Shown here piece after piece: positions 18,814-31,300 of a stretch of 64,000 bases of DNA. Origin of the DNA: CBFHMJ01 sp965656875 (GTDB taxonomy: Bacteria > Pseudomonadota > Gammaproteobacteria > Enterobacterales > Alteromonadaceae); contig CBFHMJ010000010.1 of assembly GCA_965656875.1 (NCBI GenBank), forward strand, positions 1 to 64,000. The letters run 5' to 3'. Within the stretch, counting starts at the first letter, position 1. Each line of letters opens with the position of its first letter. Made by a program: the position numbers and the translations under genes. Under the pieces are notes generated by a model. The model saw only the letters and a program-made list of their open reading frames with translations, ran no database searches and was not told the DNA's origin.

Positions 18814-21800
18814 TTACGCTGACTCAGTTTCTTTAAGCTGCGCTTTAATCAAATCAGCAATGGCTGCAATCGTCGGATTTTCAAAAATCTCTTCGATGGT
18901 CAGCTCTAAATCCCAGGTTTTATTGATGTTTGCCTGGATTCGAGTTTGCTGCATTGACGTACCACCCAACTCAAAGAAGTCGTTATGAACACTGATTTCA
19001 CGAATATGGAATACGTTTTCCCAAAAATCGTGAATGGTTTGTTCAAACTCATCATTTGGCGCAACGTATTGACGCATTTCTTTAGTGAACGCTTCAGGGC
19101 TTGGTAAAGCAGCCAGATTAACGTCACCCGTTGCCAGTAATGGCAAGGCTTCAAGGAATACATAGAAATCAGGCACCAGTGCCGGTGGTAATGCGGCCTG
19201 AAGCACAGACTTACATTTAGCAACCGTGTCGTAATAAAGCGTGTTATCACTGAAGTCATCCAGATAACCGATGAAATGTGTCATTTCGACATAAACCACA
19301 AGACGCTGACCTGTACCCGCATCTTCACGTTTAATCACGGCACATTTCACGATTTCATCCATACCCGCTTTTAACAGATGCTCGATTTCCTGAGGTTCGA
19401 CACGCTGGCCGCGTAAGTGAGTTTGACGATTCAAACGACCCGCACGACGAAGGTTTGGCTGACCTTCAGCATCAAAACCAGTCACAACAACACGCTCACC
19501 AGTGTGATAAATCGCCTGACCATCAATGGTCGTGAAACCGTTTTCCGTTTGATTCAAATAGCCTTGAGCGACAGCAGGACCCGCCACACAAAGTTCAGCC
19601 ATCATGTCCTGATGTTGAAGTTGTTGATGATAGACAGGTAACAAACGAGTTTGTGCGCTGACAGATTTACCGACCATATCGGTATCAAAACCAGCACTGC
19701 CTTTCGGGAATGAAGCAACCGCAGCAACACCTGAAGTCTCAACAAATGCCATTGAAGCGAAAACATCTTCAATATCTGTACGGTTATAAACTTGTTTGAT
19801 GGTCGCGGTATCAGCACCGTCAGCCGTGAAATTCACCGCTTTAACACCACTGAAACCGTATTCACGCTTAACCAGCTCTTTATAGCTATCCGTCATCAGG
19901 TTGATGAACGTTGGTTGCAATGCCGCGTCCAGACAAACTTCATAGACGTCTTCAACCAGTAGTGTTGTTCCGCCCAGTGTTAAAGGTGCCCAGAATTCAG
20001 ATTCGAACAGTGCTGACGCATAAATAGATGAACATAAGGTTCTGTTTAGGCGAGTAGCACCAAATGCATCATTCATATTGCTGGCTGACGCAGTCAGGTT
20101 CTGGCGTGTTAAGCCAACAGCGCGCATTACACCGTCTTTACTCGCAACTACTTTTACCGCTGCTAACGCATCTGAAGACACTGACTGAGTCGTCGCCGCT
20201 GCTGGGAATTTTGCTTCGTTAATCATGATCACCGGATGGTTATCCAGTGGTAACAGATCTGCCAGTGTGCGCTGAGTAATAATCATCGCAACACCTGCAA
20301 CATCAAGCTGTTGCTGATTACGCGTCGCCGGTAAACTCCAGTCGATAAGCGTATAAGCAGCGCCCGCTTTCAAAATACCCAGTAAGGTGGCAGCAAACAG
20401 TGGAGAGCGCTCCATAGAAACCGCAATAACTTTGTCTTTTGCGGTATCGCCACTAATACCCTTCTCTGCTAACAACGCAGCAATCTGTGATGCTTTTTCA
20501 TTTAGCTCAGCGTAAGACATCACACCATCACTGGTATATATCGCATCACCAGAAGAGTGTTGTTCAATTTGTGTGACCAGATCGGTCGCTGAAGACTGAG
20601 TGTCGGTCAGTTGCGCAGATAGTTCTTTACCGTCAATCGTGTTGAATAACGAACTTACTGCATCACTGTCACTAGACGCACCCAGCGCAGTCAGTAACGT
20701 GATGAAGTTATCTGCCATGCGACCCATCGCGTCTGCTGGGTAGTAATTCTTATCGAATTCAAATACCAGCTCGATAAGTTCACCCTGATCTTCACTCAGC
20801 ATGGTGCCTTTGACTGTCAGCGGGAAATTGTAATTCTGTTGCAGTTTCTCTGTGGTTACTTCCAGATCAGGTTTATCAGCTGAAGCAGCATCACTGGCTT
20901 CTGTAGCTGGTGGCAGATTGTAATAAACCAGAATGTTGTCCAGCATATTGTCGCGAGTGTCTAAATCACTCAATGCTTTGATTTCTGCCAGCGGGAAATA
21001 AGTATGTTCGTCTTTTACACCGTTCTGCTGATGAAGATTCGCCAGCGCCTGACCGACTGTCGGATTGCCCGCAAAATTTAGACGAACAGGTAATGTATTG
21101 ATGAAAACACCAGCAATTTGTTCAACGCCTGCTAACGCTGGTGGACGGCCTGACACTGTTGTTCCAAACACAACATCATCCAGGTTGTTGTAACGCGCCA
21201 GTAAACTACCCCACGCCATTTGCAACGCAGTAAATACCGTCGTGCCAGCTTGTTTAGCGGTTTCTACCAATTGCGTGGTCGCCGCTACTGGTAGACGAAC
21301 AACATGTTCATGCTTATCAGAAACAGGCGCTTTTGGTTTGCTACTGTTATGCATCACAGGCGTTGGTTTGGTAATGCCCGCCAGATATTCTTTCCAGAAT
21401 GCTTCTGATTTTTCATTATCTTGTTGTGCAAGCCATGCCGCGTAGTCACCAAACTGAACCGCATTCGGCAATTCTGAATCTGTGCCCGTTGCAATGTCAT
21501 GATAATAAGCCAGTAACTCGGCAAGGATGACAGGTAGTGACCAGCCATCGAGTAACGTGTGGTGATAAGTCCAGACAAAGAATGATGCCAGCTCTGACAA
21601 TTTAAGGACTGCAACTCGCATTAATGGAGGCTTTTCGTAATCAAAGCCTTGTTTTTCATCTTGTTGCAAAAATTCAGCAATAGCTTGTTGCTGCTCTTCT
21701 GCTGATTTATCAGTCAGATCCTGTTCGGTCCACGGTAACGACACCGACGTTTCAACGAACTGATTAATGACTTCCTGATCAAAACCTACAAATCCAGTTC

Positions 21801-22221
21801 TGAATACATCATGACGAGCAACCAGTTTATCCCATGCCTGACGCATGATATCGGCTTTAATACCGCCTTTAATTTCACTGAAGAACTGCATCACGTATTC
21901 GTGATTGCCTGTGCTGGCTTTCTCTTCAAACAACATGCCTTGTTGAATAGGCGTTGCCTGGTAAAGCTTTTCCAGTTTTGGGTGATCTTTTGCGATCTGT
22001 TTTAACTCGTCTTCTGATACTTTCGCATGAGGGAAATCAGAGCGAGTAAAGCTACTACTACGCGACAAAAAGTCGATCAGCGCCTGTTTGTTCTCCTTTA
22101 GCATGCCAAGCAATTCTGGATTCAGATTTTTATCTGGGTCCACAACTTTAAGCTTGCCGTCCACGACACCGATACCGATGTTCTGTTCTTTCAGTTTGTG
22201 TAATAACTCTTCTGGTAACAT
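18814..22221 (-). CDS. Single-module NRPS with a degenerate adenylation domain (docking-C-A*-T)
   Basis: About 1135 residues. TubC-type docking domain (1-50), then a C domain (about 80-510) with TPIQQGML and an intact HHTLLDGW. The A domain (about 545-1030) keeps its overall fold signature but has lost core motifs. A3 (TSGSTGxPKG) is replaced by ASKDGVMRAVG. The A5 NxYGPTE motif is replaced near FASMAFVETSG. A7 reads YHTGE instead of YRTGD, A8 reads GRLNRQTHLRGQRVE, and A10 has TGDVNL, lacking the catalytic lysine. It is therefore unlikely to form an aminoacyl adenylate. The T domain is intact (FELGGTSMQ, about 1089). The frame is open throughout, so this is not a frameshifted pseudogene. The C-terminus (KAQLKETESA) lacks the acidic docking tail seen on three of the other synthetases. 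ATG 22221 is preferred over TTG 22227. It could be skipped, loaded in trans, or serve a structural role. Confidence 0.93.
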   Translation of the reverse strand: MLPEELLHKLKEQNIGIGVVDGKLKVVDPDKNLNPELLGMLKENKQALIDFLSRSSSFTRSDFPHAKVSEDELKQIAKDHPKLEKLYQATPIQQGMLFEEKASTGNHEYVMQFFSEIKGGIKADIMRQAWDKLVARHDVFRTGFVGFDQEVINQFVETSVSLPWTEQDLTDKSAEEQQQAIAEFLQQDEKQGFDYEKPPLMRVAVLKLSELASFFVWTYHHTLLDGWSLPVILAELLAYYHDIATGTDSELPNAVQFGDYAAWLAQQDNEKSEAFWKEYLAGITKPTPVMHNSSKPKAPVSDKHEHVVRLPVAATTQLVETAKQAGTTVFTALQMAWGSLLARYNNLDDVVFGTTVSGRPPALAGVEQIAGVFINTLPVRLNFAGNPTVGQALANLHQQNGVKDEHTYFPLAEIKALSDLDTRDNMLDNILVYYNLPPATEASDAASADKPDLEVTTEKLQQNYNFPLTVKGTMLSEDQGELIELVFEFDKNYYPADAMGRMADNFITLLTALGASSDSDAVSSLFNTIDGKELSAQLTDTQSSATDLVTQIEQHSSGDAIYTSDGVMSYAELNEKASQIAALLAEKGISGDTAKDKVIAVSMERSPLFAATLLGILKAGAAYTLIDWSLPATRNQQQLDVAGVAMIITQRTLADLLPLDNHPVIMINEAKFPAAATTQSVSSDALAAVKVVASKDGVMRAVGLTRQNLTASASNMNDAFGATRLNRTLCSSIYASALFESEFWAPLTLGGTTLLVEDVYEVCLDAALQPTFINLMTDSYKELVKREYGFSGVKAVNFTADGADTATIKQVYNRTDIEDVFASMAFVETSGVAAVASFPKGSAGFDTDMVGKSVSAQTRLLPVYHQQLQHQDMMAELCVAGPAVAQGYLNQTENGFTTIDGQAIYHTGERVVVTGFDAEGQPNLRRAGRLNRQTHLRGQRVEPQEIEHLLKAGMDEIVKCAVIKREDAGTGQRLVVYVEMTHFIGYLDDFSDNTLYYDTVAKCKSVLQAALPPALVPDFYVFLEALPLLATGDVNLAALPSPEAFTKEMRQYVAPNDEFEQTIHDFWENVFHIREISVHNDFFELGGTSMQQTRIQANINKTWDLELTIEEIFENPTIAAIADLIKAQLKETESA

Positions 22222-22336
22222 AAGCAAAATTCCCGATTATGTTGGCTGTCGGTTGTTAATTCCGAGCTTGGTATTTCCGTGTGATGCAGCAGGCACGGTT
22301 AATGATGAAGATTGTGCTACTGCGCCAAATTTTTAC

Positions 22337-22361
22337 CGGTGTGCTGTAAGCCAGCACACCG
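22337..22361 (-). other. Hairpin between two NRPS genes
   Basis: Perfect 10-bp inverted repeat, CGGTGTGCTG (22337-22346) and CAGCACACCG (22352-22361), with a 5-nt loop, 24 nt beyond the upstream NRPS stop. The following minus-strand sequence is GTAAAAATTT, with no U-tract next to the stem. Confidence 0.55.
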
Positions 22362-22385
22362 CCGTTATTTATGTGTTCTGTTCGT

Positions 22386-25300
22386 TTAGATCGTCAGTTC
22401 TAAATCGTCGTCTGAATCTTCAGACTCGCTGTCGTCACTGCTGTCATTCAACGTAAGCTGCATGGCCTGAATAGCAGAGGCCAACGTTGCAATCGTTGGG
22501 AATTCAAACAACATCGCGACAGGAACACTGAACGCTAACGCTTCACTGATACGATTGACTGTGACAGTCGCCAGTAATGAATGACCGCCCAGGGCGAAAT
22601 AGTTCGCTTGCACACTGATTTCGTCGCGTTTCAGTACTTCTTGCCAGATAGCCTGAATAGTCGTTTCCAGCTCAGTTGACGGTGCAATGTATTCATCCAG
22701 GGCTAAATCCGCGTCAGACGGTGCAGGCAAACGCTTACGATCCAGTTTTCCACCCGGTGTTTTCGGTAACTCTTCAAGAACCACAAACACCTGAGGAATC
22801 ATGTAATCTGGTAATGCCGAAGCCAGTACCGGGTTCAGGCGAGCCAGTAACTCGTCTTTTTCCGGCGCATCCGCCGTCGGTTTAATCCAACCCACCAGCT
22901 GTTTATCCGCAGCACCGATACTGTGTAGTGCCACCGCCGCTTCTTCGATATCAGCATGTTGCAATAGCTGATGCTCGATCTCGCTGATCTCGATACGCAG
23001 ACCACGTAATTTGACCTGGTTATCCGTTCGACCCAGATATTCCAGATTGCCGTCTGGTAGCCAACAAGCCACATCACCCGTTTTGTACAAACGACTGTTC
23101 GGATCACTGGAGAATGGATTTTGAATGAAGGCTTTTTCAGTCAGTTCCGCTTTGTTCAGATAACCGCTTGCCAGACCTGTACCGGCGACATAAAGCTCAC
23201 CTTTCGCACCGACTGGTACTAAGTTCAGCTCACTGTCCAGCAGATATACCTGACTGTTACCGATTGGTTTACCGATTGGCACTGACCAGTTCTCAAACGT
23301 TGATTGTTCAAAGTCCTCTGATTTAACCGATACGCGCTCCAGCAACTCTTCCAGACGGTTATCACCTTCGATAATTTCATTCGCGATGGAGATTTGGTCT
23401 TTCAGTACTTCATGGAACACTTCACGCGTTAGCAATGGATTAGACAGGACAACCCGGAAGACAGAGATGTATTCATCACTGAACTCCGTGTTAACAATCT
23501 TGGTGCGAGAGACGAACGTCTGACCGCGCAGGAACTGCTCTTTTTGCAGTTTGTCACTGGCATAACCGATCTCTTCATTCTCTGCGTGGGTGTAACGGCG
23601 GTTTTTAATGCCACGTAACGCACGCGGAATGTAGCGATAGTTAAGAATATTGGTCTGAGGACTACCAACCAGTTCAAACGCTTCGTGTTTTTCAATCAGG
23701 TCAGCCAGATATAAGGTATTGTCCATGCCTTTATCTACCAGTTCTGCATAACCTTCATTTGCAATCAGGTGATAAGCGGAATGTAGTAGTAACGACAACG
23801 CTGGACGAGAGCCTTCTAACGAGTACTGACCTAAATCGAAGCTGCCACGCTGTGCCTGATAATGGGTGTGAGTTGATACGATACCCGTGTCAGAGACATC
23901 ACGAAGCAGACATAAGCTGATGCCTTGCGGCAGGAATAGCTGTTTGTGCGCACAAAGCGTGATTGAATCCGCCAGTTCCACACCGCGAATACGATGACGG
24001 TTTTTATCCGAGAACTGGAATACACCGCCCCATGCTGCATCAACGTGGAAGTGGATATCGTTTTCTTTCGCAATGGCATGCATTTGCGGTAATGGATCAA
24101 CGGTGCCGGTTTCGGTTGCACCTGCAATACCAACAATGGCGATAACCAGTTCTTTGTTCTTCTTACAGTCAGCCAGCTGTTGCTCCAGTTTTTCTGGAAT
24201 AACTTTCTGGTTTTCGTCCTGTTCAAGAATACGAATGTTTTCTTCACCGATACCCAGAACAATCGCCGCTTTACGCACAGAATAGTGCGCCAGACGTGAA
24301 CTCAGGATCACCAGACGACTGTAGTCAGATTTCTCTATTAATGAGAATGCACCATGCATACCGATGTCACGAGCAGAGAAGCCCAGCTTCATTAATGCTT
24401 TGTTTCGTGCAACCTGTAGCAAGGTAATATTCGCCAGGCTACCACCACTGGTGATAATGCCGAATACTTTGTATGGGTTTTGAATGTTTTCGCGATAGAA
24501 CGCCTGATTAAACTCGTTGTTTTCAGAGCCAAAGAAACGCTGATGCGTCATTGCCAGAACCTGACGTTCAAGCAAGGATAAACTCTTCGATGTTTCAACT
24601 TTCACCATGTTCTGGTTGAACATCGCGATCATACGAGAGAATTCAGGCATGAAATCTGGTAACGCTGACGTCATGTGGCCGATGAAACGATCCGCAGATA
24701 CATTCACCAGGTATGGCATCACCGTTTCGTTCAAACGCGCCATGTAGTCTTTCATGGTCAGCGCTTTGTCAGGCACGCTGAAGTCCTGGAAGTGCGGCAT
24801 TAGCTCTTCAAGCGGCACGTTTGGTTGTGTCAGATGCGTACTCAGATTAACCGGTAGTGTCGTTTGCTCACCATCTTCTGTGGTGAGGTTGAAGTCAAAC
24901 GTTGTTACTTCCTGGAAGTATTTAACAACATTCAGCTTGTTACCGTGTGTCAGCTCATACGCCGTTACATCGGCGCCGACTTCGGTTGAACCATAAAGGT
25001 TCAGTAAACGAGCGTCCGGTAGTACCGCACTGAAATCTGTTACCAGTTGTACAGGCAGTGCTTCACCACTACTAACAACCAGTTTCAACGATGATAAATC
25101 ACTTAATCCAGGCTGGGTCAACATCGCTTTTAACAGCGAAGGAACCAGCGTAATTCGACTAATTTGTTTTTCATTAATCACAGCAATCAGACGAGATACA
25201 TCAACCACATCATCCTGAGCGATGATGACACTTGAGACACCTGCCGATAACGGATGGAAAACTTCTGCGATATGGTCAACGAAATTCAGTGATGTTTTCT

Positions 25301-28300
25301 GGCAGCACAGTTCATTCGTCGTTAATGGATAGCTTTGTTGCATCCATTCAATACGGTTGATGATACTGGCATGCGGCAACATTACGCCTTTCGGCTGTCC
25401 TGTAGTACCTGAGGTGTAAATGATACAAGCCGTTGCCTGTTCACTGATTAATAAATCAGGATTTGCAACACTAAAGCCATTTAACTGTGCAATCGTTTCT
25501 TCATCATCCAGTGCAATCAGTTGTTGCTCAGCCAGTTCGATACCAGCTTCAGCCAGACGCTGCTGAACCGCAGCCTGCGTCAATACGATGTTTAATGCTG
25601 AATCTTCAACCATGTATTGCAGACGTTGTGCCGGATAATTTGGATCAAGCGACACATAAGCAGCACCTGCTTTGATCACCGCCAACATTGCCACAACCAT
25701 TTCGGTTGAACGCTCAACACATAAGCCGACCAGCGATTCTTCCGCCACACCCTGTTTAATCAGATAGTGTGCGAGGCGATTCGCCGCATCATTTAATTGT
25801 GTAAAGCTGATGGCCTTGTCACCTTCATATAAGGCGATAGCTTCACCATGATTCTCAGCCTGACGCTCAACACCCTGATGTACCAGTAAATCATTGGCAC
25901 CAGCCATCTGAGTGTCATTCCATTCAAACGTTAGCTGATAACGTTCAACATCAGACAGAATATCCAGTGACTGCACCGGTGTAGCTGGTGCGCTGATAAT
26001 GCTGCGTAACAACACATTGAAACTTTCAGACAATCGTTTGATGGTGTCTTCATTAAACAAGTCAGTGTTGTAATGCCAGCCCATAACTAAGCCAGGCTGT
26101 GAAGCATCAGTACCGTCGATTTCATTCACATACAGTTCAATATCGAACTGAATGTTATTGCTCTTTTGCGGTACGCCTTCCAGTGTCAGACCAGGTAAAT
26201 TCAGTTCGGCCTGTTCGTTATTTTGTAAAACAAACAGTAACTGGAATAACGGGCTATGAGCGCGACTACGAACCGGATTCAGACCATCCACTAACATATC
26301 GAATGGTACGTGCTGATGATCGTAAGCTTGCAGGATCATATCCCGGTTTTGCGCCAGCAATTCTGTGAAAGCAGGATTACCAGCCAGATCAGTGCGTAAT
26401 ACCAGGTTATTAACGAAGAAGCCAATCAAGTCTTCAACCGCGTGGTTATCACGCCCTGCGATAGGTGAACCAATAACGACATCGGTTTCGTTACTGTAAC
26501 GACCAACCAACACGGCGAAGGCGGTTTGCAATAACATAAACAGGGTTACGTTATGCTGTTTACACAGTGCCTGAAGCTGATCTGCTTCCTGGCGTGTCAG
26601 CGTTTTATTAACGCGATCACCGTTCCAGGTTTGCAATGCCGGACGTGGTTTGTCCATGCGTAAATTGTGTGCCTGAGGAATATCAGCAAGCTGGTCTTTC
26701 CACCAACTAAGTTCTTCTTCCAGCACATCACCTTGTAACCAGTTACGTTGCCAGTTGGCATAATCTGCATACTGAACAGCCAGTGGTGCCAGCGGATTAG
26801 CCTCACCTTTAGTGAATGCGGTGTAAAGCGCTGCAAATTCTTTTACCAACTGCCCCAGTGACCAACCATCTGAAACAATATGATGCATGTTGAACAGCAA
26901 GATATGTGCTTCGTCAGATAACGCGACCAGGTTAACCCGAATTAATACGTCATTAGCCAGGTCAAATGATTTGGCCCCATCTTCAACCATTAATGCTTTA
27001 ACGTTATGTTCCTGAGTTTCAGTCTCTTCACCACGCCAGTCATGTTCAAAAAGCGGTAGCTCAAACGTTTCATGCAAGAATTGTTGTGGTAGTCCGTCAA
27101 CTGAACGAAACGATGTTCTTAATACCGTGTGACGTTCGATAATCGTGTTCAATGCGCGGCGTAAACTGTCTTTATCCAGCTCACCTTTTAATGCAAAACC
27201 GCCATTGATGTTGTATTGCGCACTGGAACCTTCTAGCTGATGAACGAACCACAGGCGCTGCTGACCAAACGACAACGGCAAGTTTTCGCGGTTTTCAGCC
27301 ACGGTAATCGGTGGAATTCGAGAGGCTTCCGCTGTTTCAAGTTTCGCGGCAAGGTCTGCGATACGAGGCGCTGCGAACAGGTCTTTCAACGACAGTTCGG
27401 CACCCAGTTTTTCACGGACAGCACTCAGTACCCGTGTCGCCAGCAATGAGTGGCCACCCAGTTCAAAGAAGTTATCTTGCGTACCTACAGCATCCAGTCC
27501 CAGCAATTGCTGCCAGATTTGGCAAAGAATCAACTCAGACTCATTTTGCGGTGCGACATAGGCAGACTTGAACAATTCAGGCGAAACCATTGCTTCAAGC
27601 GCATTACGATCCAGTTTGCCGTTCGGTGTTAATGGCAAGGCGGTCAGCACTAAATGCTGTTGTGGAATCATGTAATCTGGTAATTGACGTTTAAGAACGT
27701 CTTTCGCGGCGTCAATAACCTGTTGCTGATCGTCAATCGTTGATACCAGGAATGACACCAGGCGAGAACCCTGCTCACTCTCAATAACCAGTACCAGTGA
27801 ATCATCAACGTATTCAGCTTTGTTCAGAACGGATTCAATCTCGGCCAGTTCAATACGCATTCCGCGAACTTTCACCTGATGATCAACACGACCAATAAAG
27901 GCCAGTAAACCGTCTGGTAATACGCGAACTAAATCACCCGTTTTAAATGCGGTAACTATTTCATTGTTTACGGTGATTTCGACAAAACGTTGAGCGGTTT
28001 GTTGCTTATCAGTGTAGCCCGTCGCCAGACCAGCACCTGATACATACAGCTCACCGATTGCACCCAGTGCTACTGGCTGCAAAGCATCGTTTAGAATGAA
28101 GGCCTGATTATTCGCTACCAGTTGTCCCATCGGTGCCAGTTCCAGCGTTCGTCCGGCTAATTCTGTGGTATCGAACCAGGTCACATCGGCACCAACTTCG
28201 GTTGAACCATAGAAATTCAACAACGAACAGGCTGGTAATGTAGATTTACAACGTTGTGCCAGACCCGTCGTTAATGCTTCACCACTGGAGACCACTAATG

Positions 28301-31300
28301 ACAAGCTGGACAGTGATTCGTCACCTTTTTCTGCTGCGATATCTAACATTGCTTTCAGTAATGAAGGCACCAACGTCATCCGGGAAACCTGATGAACATC
28401 AATCAGCTCAACGAAACGTTCAACGTTCATTACATTGTCGTTGTTGAAGATAATGTTGCTGATTCCGGCTGATAACGGATGGAAGATTTCCGCAATATGG
28501 TCAACGAAATTCACCGACGTTTTCATGGCTACTTTATCGTCAGTCATCAGTGGGAATTGTTGTTGCATCCAGTGAATACGATTCACGATACTGCGATGCG
28601 GTAGCAATACGCCTTTCGGTTTACCGGTTGAACCCGAGGTGTAAATCACACAAGCGGTGCTATTTGCTGACATTTCAGACGATTTCTCGTCACGCGTTAC
28701 GTTTTCTGCCGATAAACCAGCCAGTTCCTGCTGTAAATCAGCACAATCCAGTGTAATACCAACCTGAGTAGTAAACGGTAAATTATCAGCTAAATCAGAA
28801 CGGGTGATCACCACAGACAAACCGCTGTCATCCAGCATCGCTGCAATACGTTGTGATGGGTAATGTGGGTCCAGTGATACATACGCTGCGCCCGCTTTGG
28901 TTATAGCCAGCATCGTAATCACTAAGTCAATGGAGCGTTCTAAACAGATACCGACCATGTCACCGTGAGCAACACCGAACTCTGTTAAATAACGTGCCAT
29001 CTGATTTGCTTTAGCGTTCAGTTCACCAAACGTGATTTCACCGCTTGCCAGCGCATTTGTTGCACCGTCAAAGGTCTCGCGTAACGCAATTTCCGTTGCT
29101 TTTTCAGCGGCATGTTGCTCGAAGGCACTGAATACAAACGCTTCTTGCGGGAATTCAGCATCCGTTGTGTTCAACGCATCCAGTTGTTGTTGGTGCGTAG
29201 CCGTCAGACAGTTTAATTGCTTCACCTGAGTGGATGGTGCTGCAACAACGACCGACAGCAATTGTTCGAATGCTGCCGCCAGAGTTTCGATACTCTGCCC
29301 CTGGAATAAGTCACTGTTAAAGTGCCAGTCCAGAGAAATCAGGTCCGATTCACCATCATTTAATTCTGTCGCATACAGCTCTAAATCAAACTTGATTGCA
29401 CAAGGTTTAAAGCGTGAATTATCGGTTGATGGAAATACCACTGGCTCCAGTGACATGCCTGATAATTCCAGGCCAGATTGTTGATTATTTTGTAGCGTGA
29501 ACAGAATCTGGAATAGCGGCGCATGACTTAAGCTACGCGCTGGATTCAAGGTTTCCACTAACATCTCAAACGGAACGTTCTGGTGACTGTAAGCAGACAG
29601 AATCATCTCTTTACTGGTCGCCAGTAATGCATCAAATGCAGGGTTGGCCGACACATCGGTGCGTAACACCAGATTGTTGACGAACAAACCAATTAAGTCT
29701 TCAACCGCTTGTTGTTGACGACCCGCTATCGGAGAACCCATCACGATGTCATCTTCATGGCTGTAATTGGCTACCAGCACAGAGAATGCTGTTTGCAGTA
29801 GCATGAACAGTGTTACATCCTGAGATTGACACAACGCATTGATTTGCGCTGACAGTTCAGGCGATAAATGCGTTGCGAAACGCAATCCATCAACGCCTTG
29901 CTCAGCCGGTCGAGGAGCATCCAGAGGTAAATTATGAACTTGTGGTAAGTCGGCTAACTGGGTTGTCCAGTAGTCCAGTTCTGCGGTTAACGTATCACCC
30001 TGCAACCAGCCATTTTGCCAGCCTGCAAAGTCCAGATACTGAATGGATAATGGTGCTAACGGATTTGCCTGATTCTGGCTGTATGCGTCATAAAGCGTGA
30101 CAAACTCATTCACCAGAACAGATAACGACCAGCCATCAGATGCAATATGATGCATATTGAACAGCAAGCCATGACGATCAGCCGACAGTTTAATCAATTG
30201 CACGCGCAACAAGGTATCTGTAGCGATATCAAACGGTGTTTGCGCATCGGTTTCGATCATTGCTTTGAAACGCTGCTGACGAGTTTCTTCGTCCAATCCC
30301 GTTAAATCATAATGCGCAACCGACGATGCCGGGTTCTCATGGATAACGACTTGTGGATTACCATTATCAGCCGCAAATGTTGTACGAAGGACTTCGTGGC
30401 GTTCAATAATCGTTTCAACCGCCTGCTCAACCGCCTGCGTATGCAAGTCACCATTGATGATGAATGACCCGTTAATGTTGTTTTGCGCCGAACCTTTTTC
30501 CAGTTGCTCGATAAACCACAAGCGCTTTTGTGCGTGTGATAGTGGTAGTTTTCCATCACGGTCAATCGTTGCAATCACATCCTGCTGACCGTCTTCCACC
30601 ATACTGTCTAACTTAACCGCCAGCGCAGCAATTGTTGGAGATTCAAACCAGTCACGTAAGGTCAGGGTTTTGTTAAGTTTTTCAGTGATGGTACTGATAA
30701 GACGTGTCGCCATTAACGAGTGACCGCCCATCAGGAAGAAATTATCGTTGATACCGATTTTGTCTGCCTGCAGCATTGCCTGCCAGCTATCCACCAGCAA
30801 ACCTTCTGTATCGGTGCGCGGTGCGACATAATTGTTTTCGTCTGTCTGCACAGCGTCATCAACCGGTAGCGCTTTTCGGTCAATCTTACCGTTTGGTGTT
30901 TGTGGCATTTCATCCATAAACACGTATAAACCAGGAATCATAAAATCGGGCAGATTTCTGGCAAGCGTTTCTTTAAAGATATTGATTTGAGCTTGTTGGT
31001 CGTCCTTTGAATCAGCGACCAGGAAAGCCACTAATGAACGATCGCCGGATTCATTCATCGGTGCCAGAACGGCACAACGTTGCACGCCATCAACCTGAGA
31101 TAAACGTGCTTCAATTTCACCCAGTTCAATCCGGAATCCACGCACTTTAACCTGATGGTCAATACGACCCATGAATTCAATTTCGTCATTGTAATTACGA
31201 CGAACCAAATCACCGGTACGATAGATTCGCGCTGTCGGATCATCGCTAAATGGATGTTGAATAAATTGTTTAGCAGTCAGATCGTCGCGGTTGAGATAAC

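Noticed and set aside
18814..22221. Pseudogene call for the NRPS with degenerate A domain
   Set aside because: The frame is intact over 1135 codons, and the C, T and docking domains are conserved; loss is confined to A-domain catalytic motifs.
23831..24262. 143-codon alternative minus-strand frame inside the embedded decarboxylase
   Set aside because: Overlaps the NRPS frame that carries the conserved decarboxylase motifs; its own translation has none.
23290..24941. Separate decarboxylase gene fused by misreading the frame
   Set aside because: The A-domain sequence continues in the same frame on both sides, with A6-A10 and a T domain after the insert, and there are no stops or start/ribosome site at the junctions.
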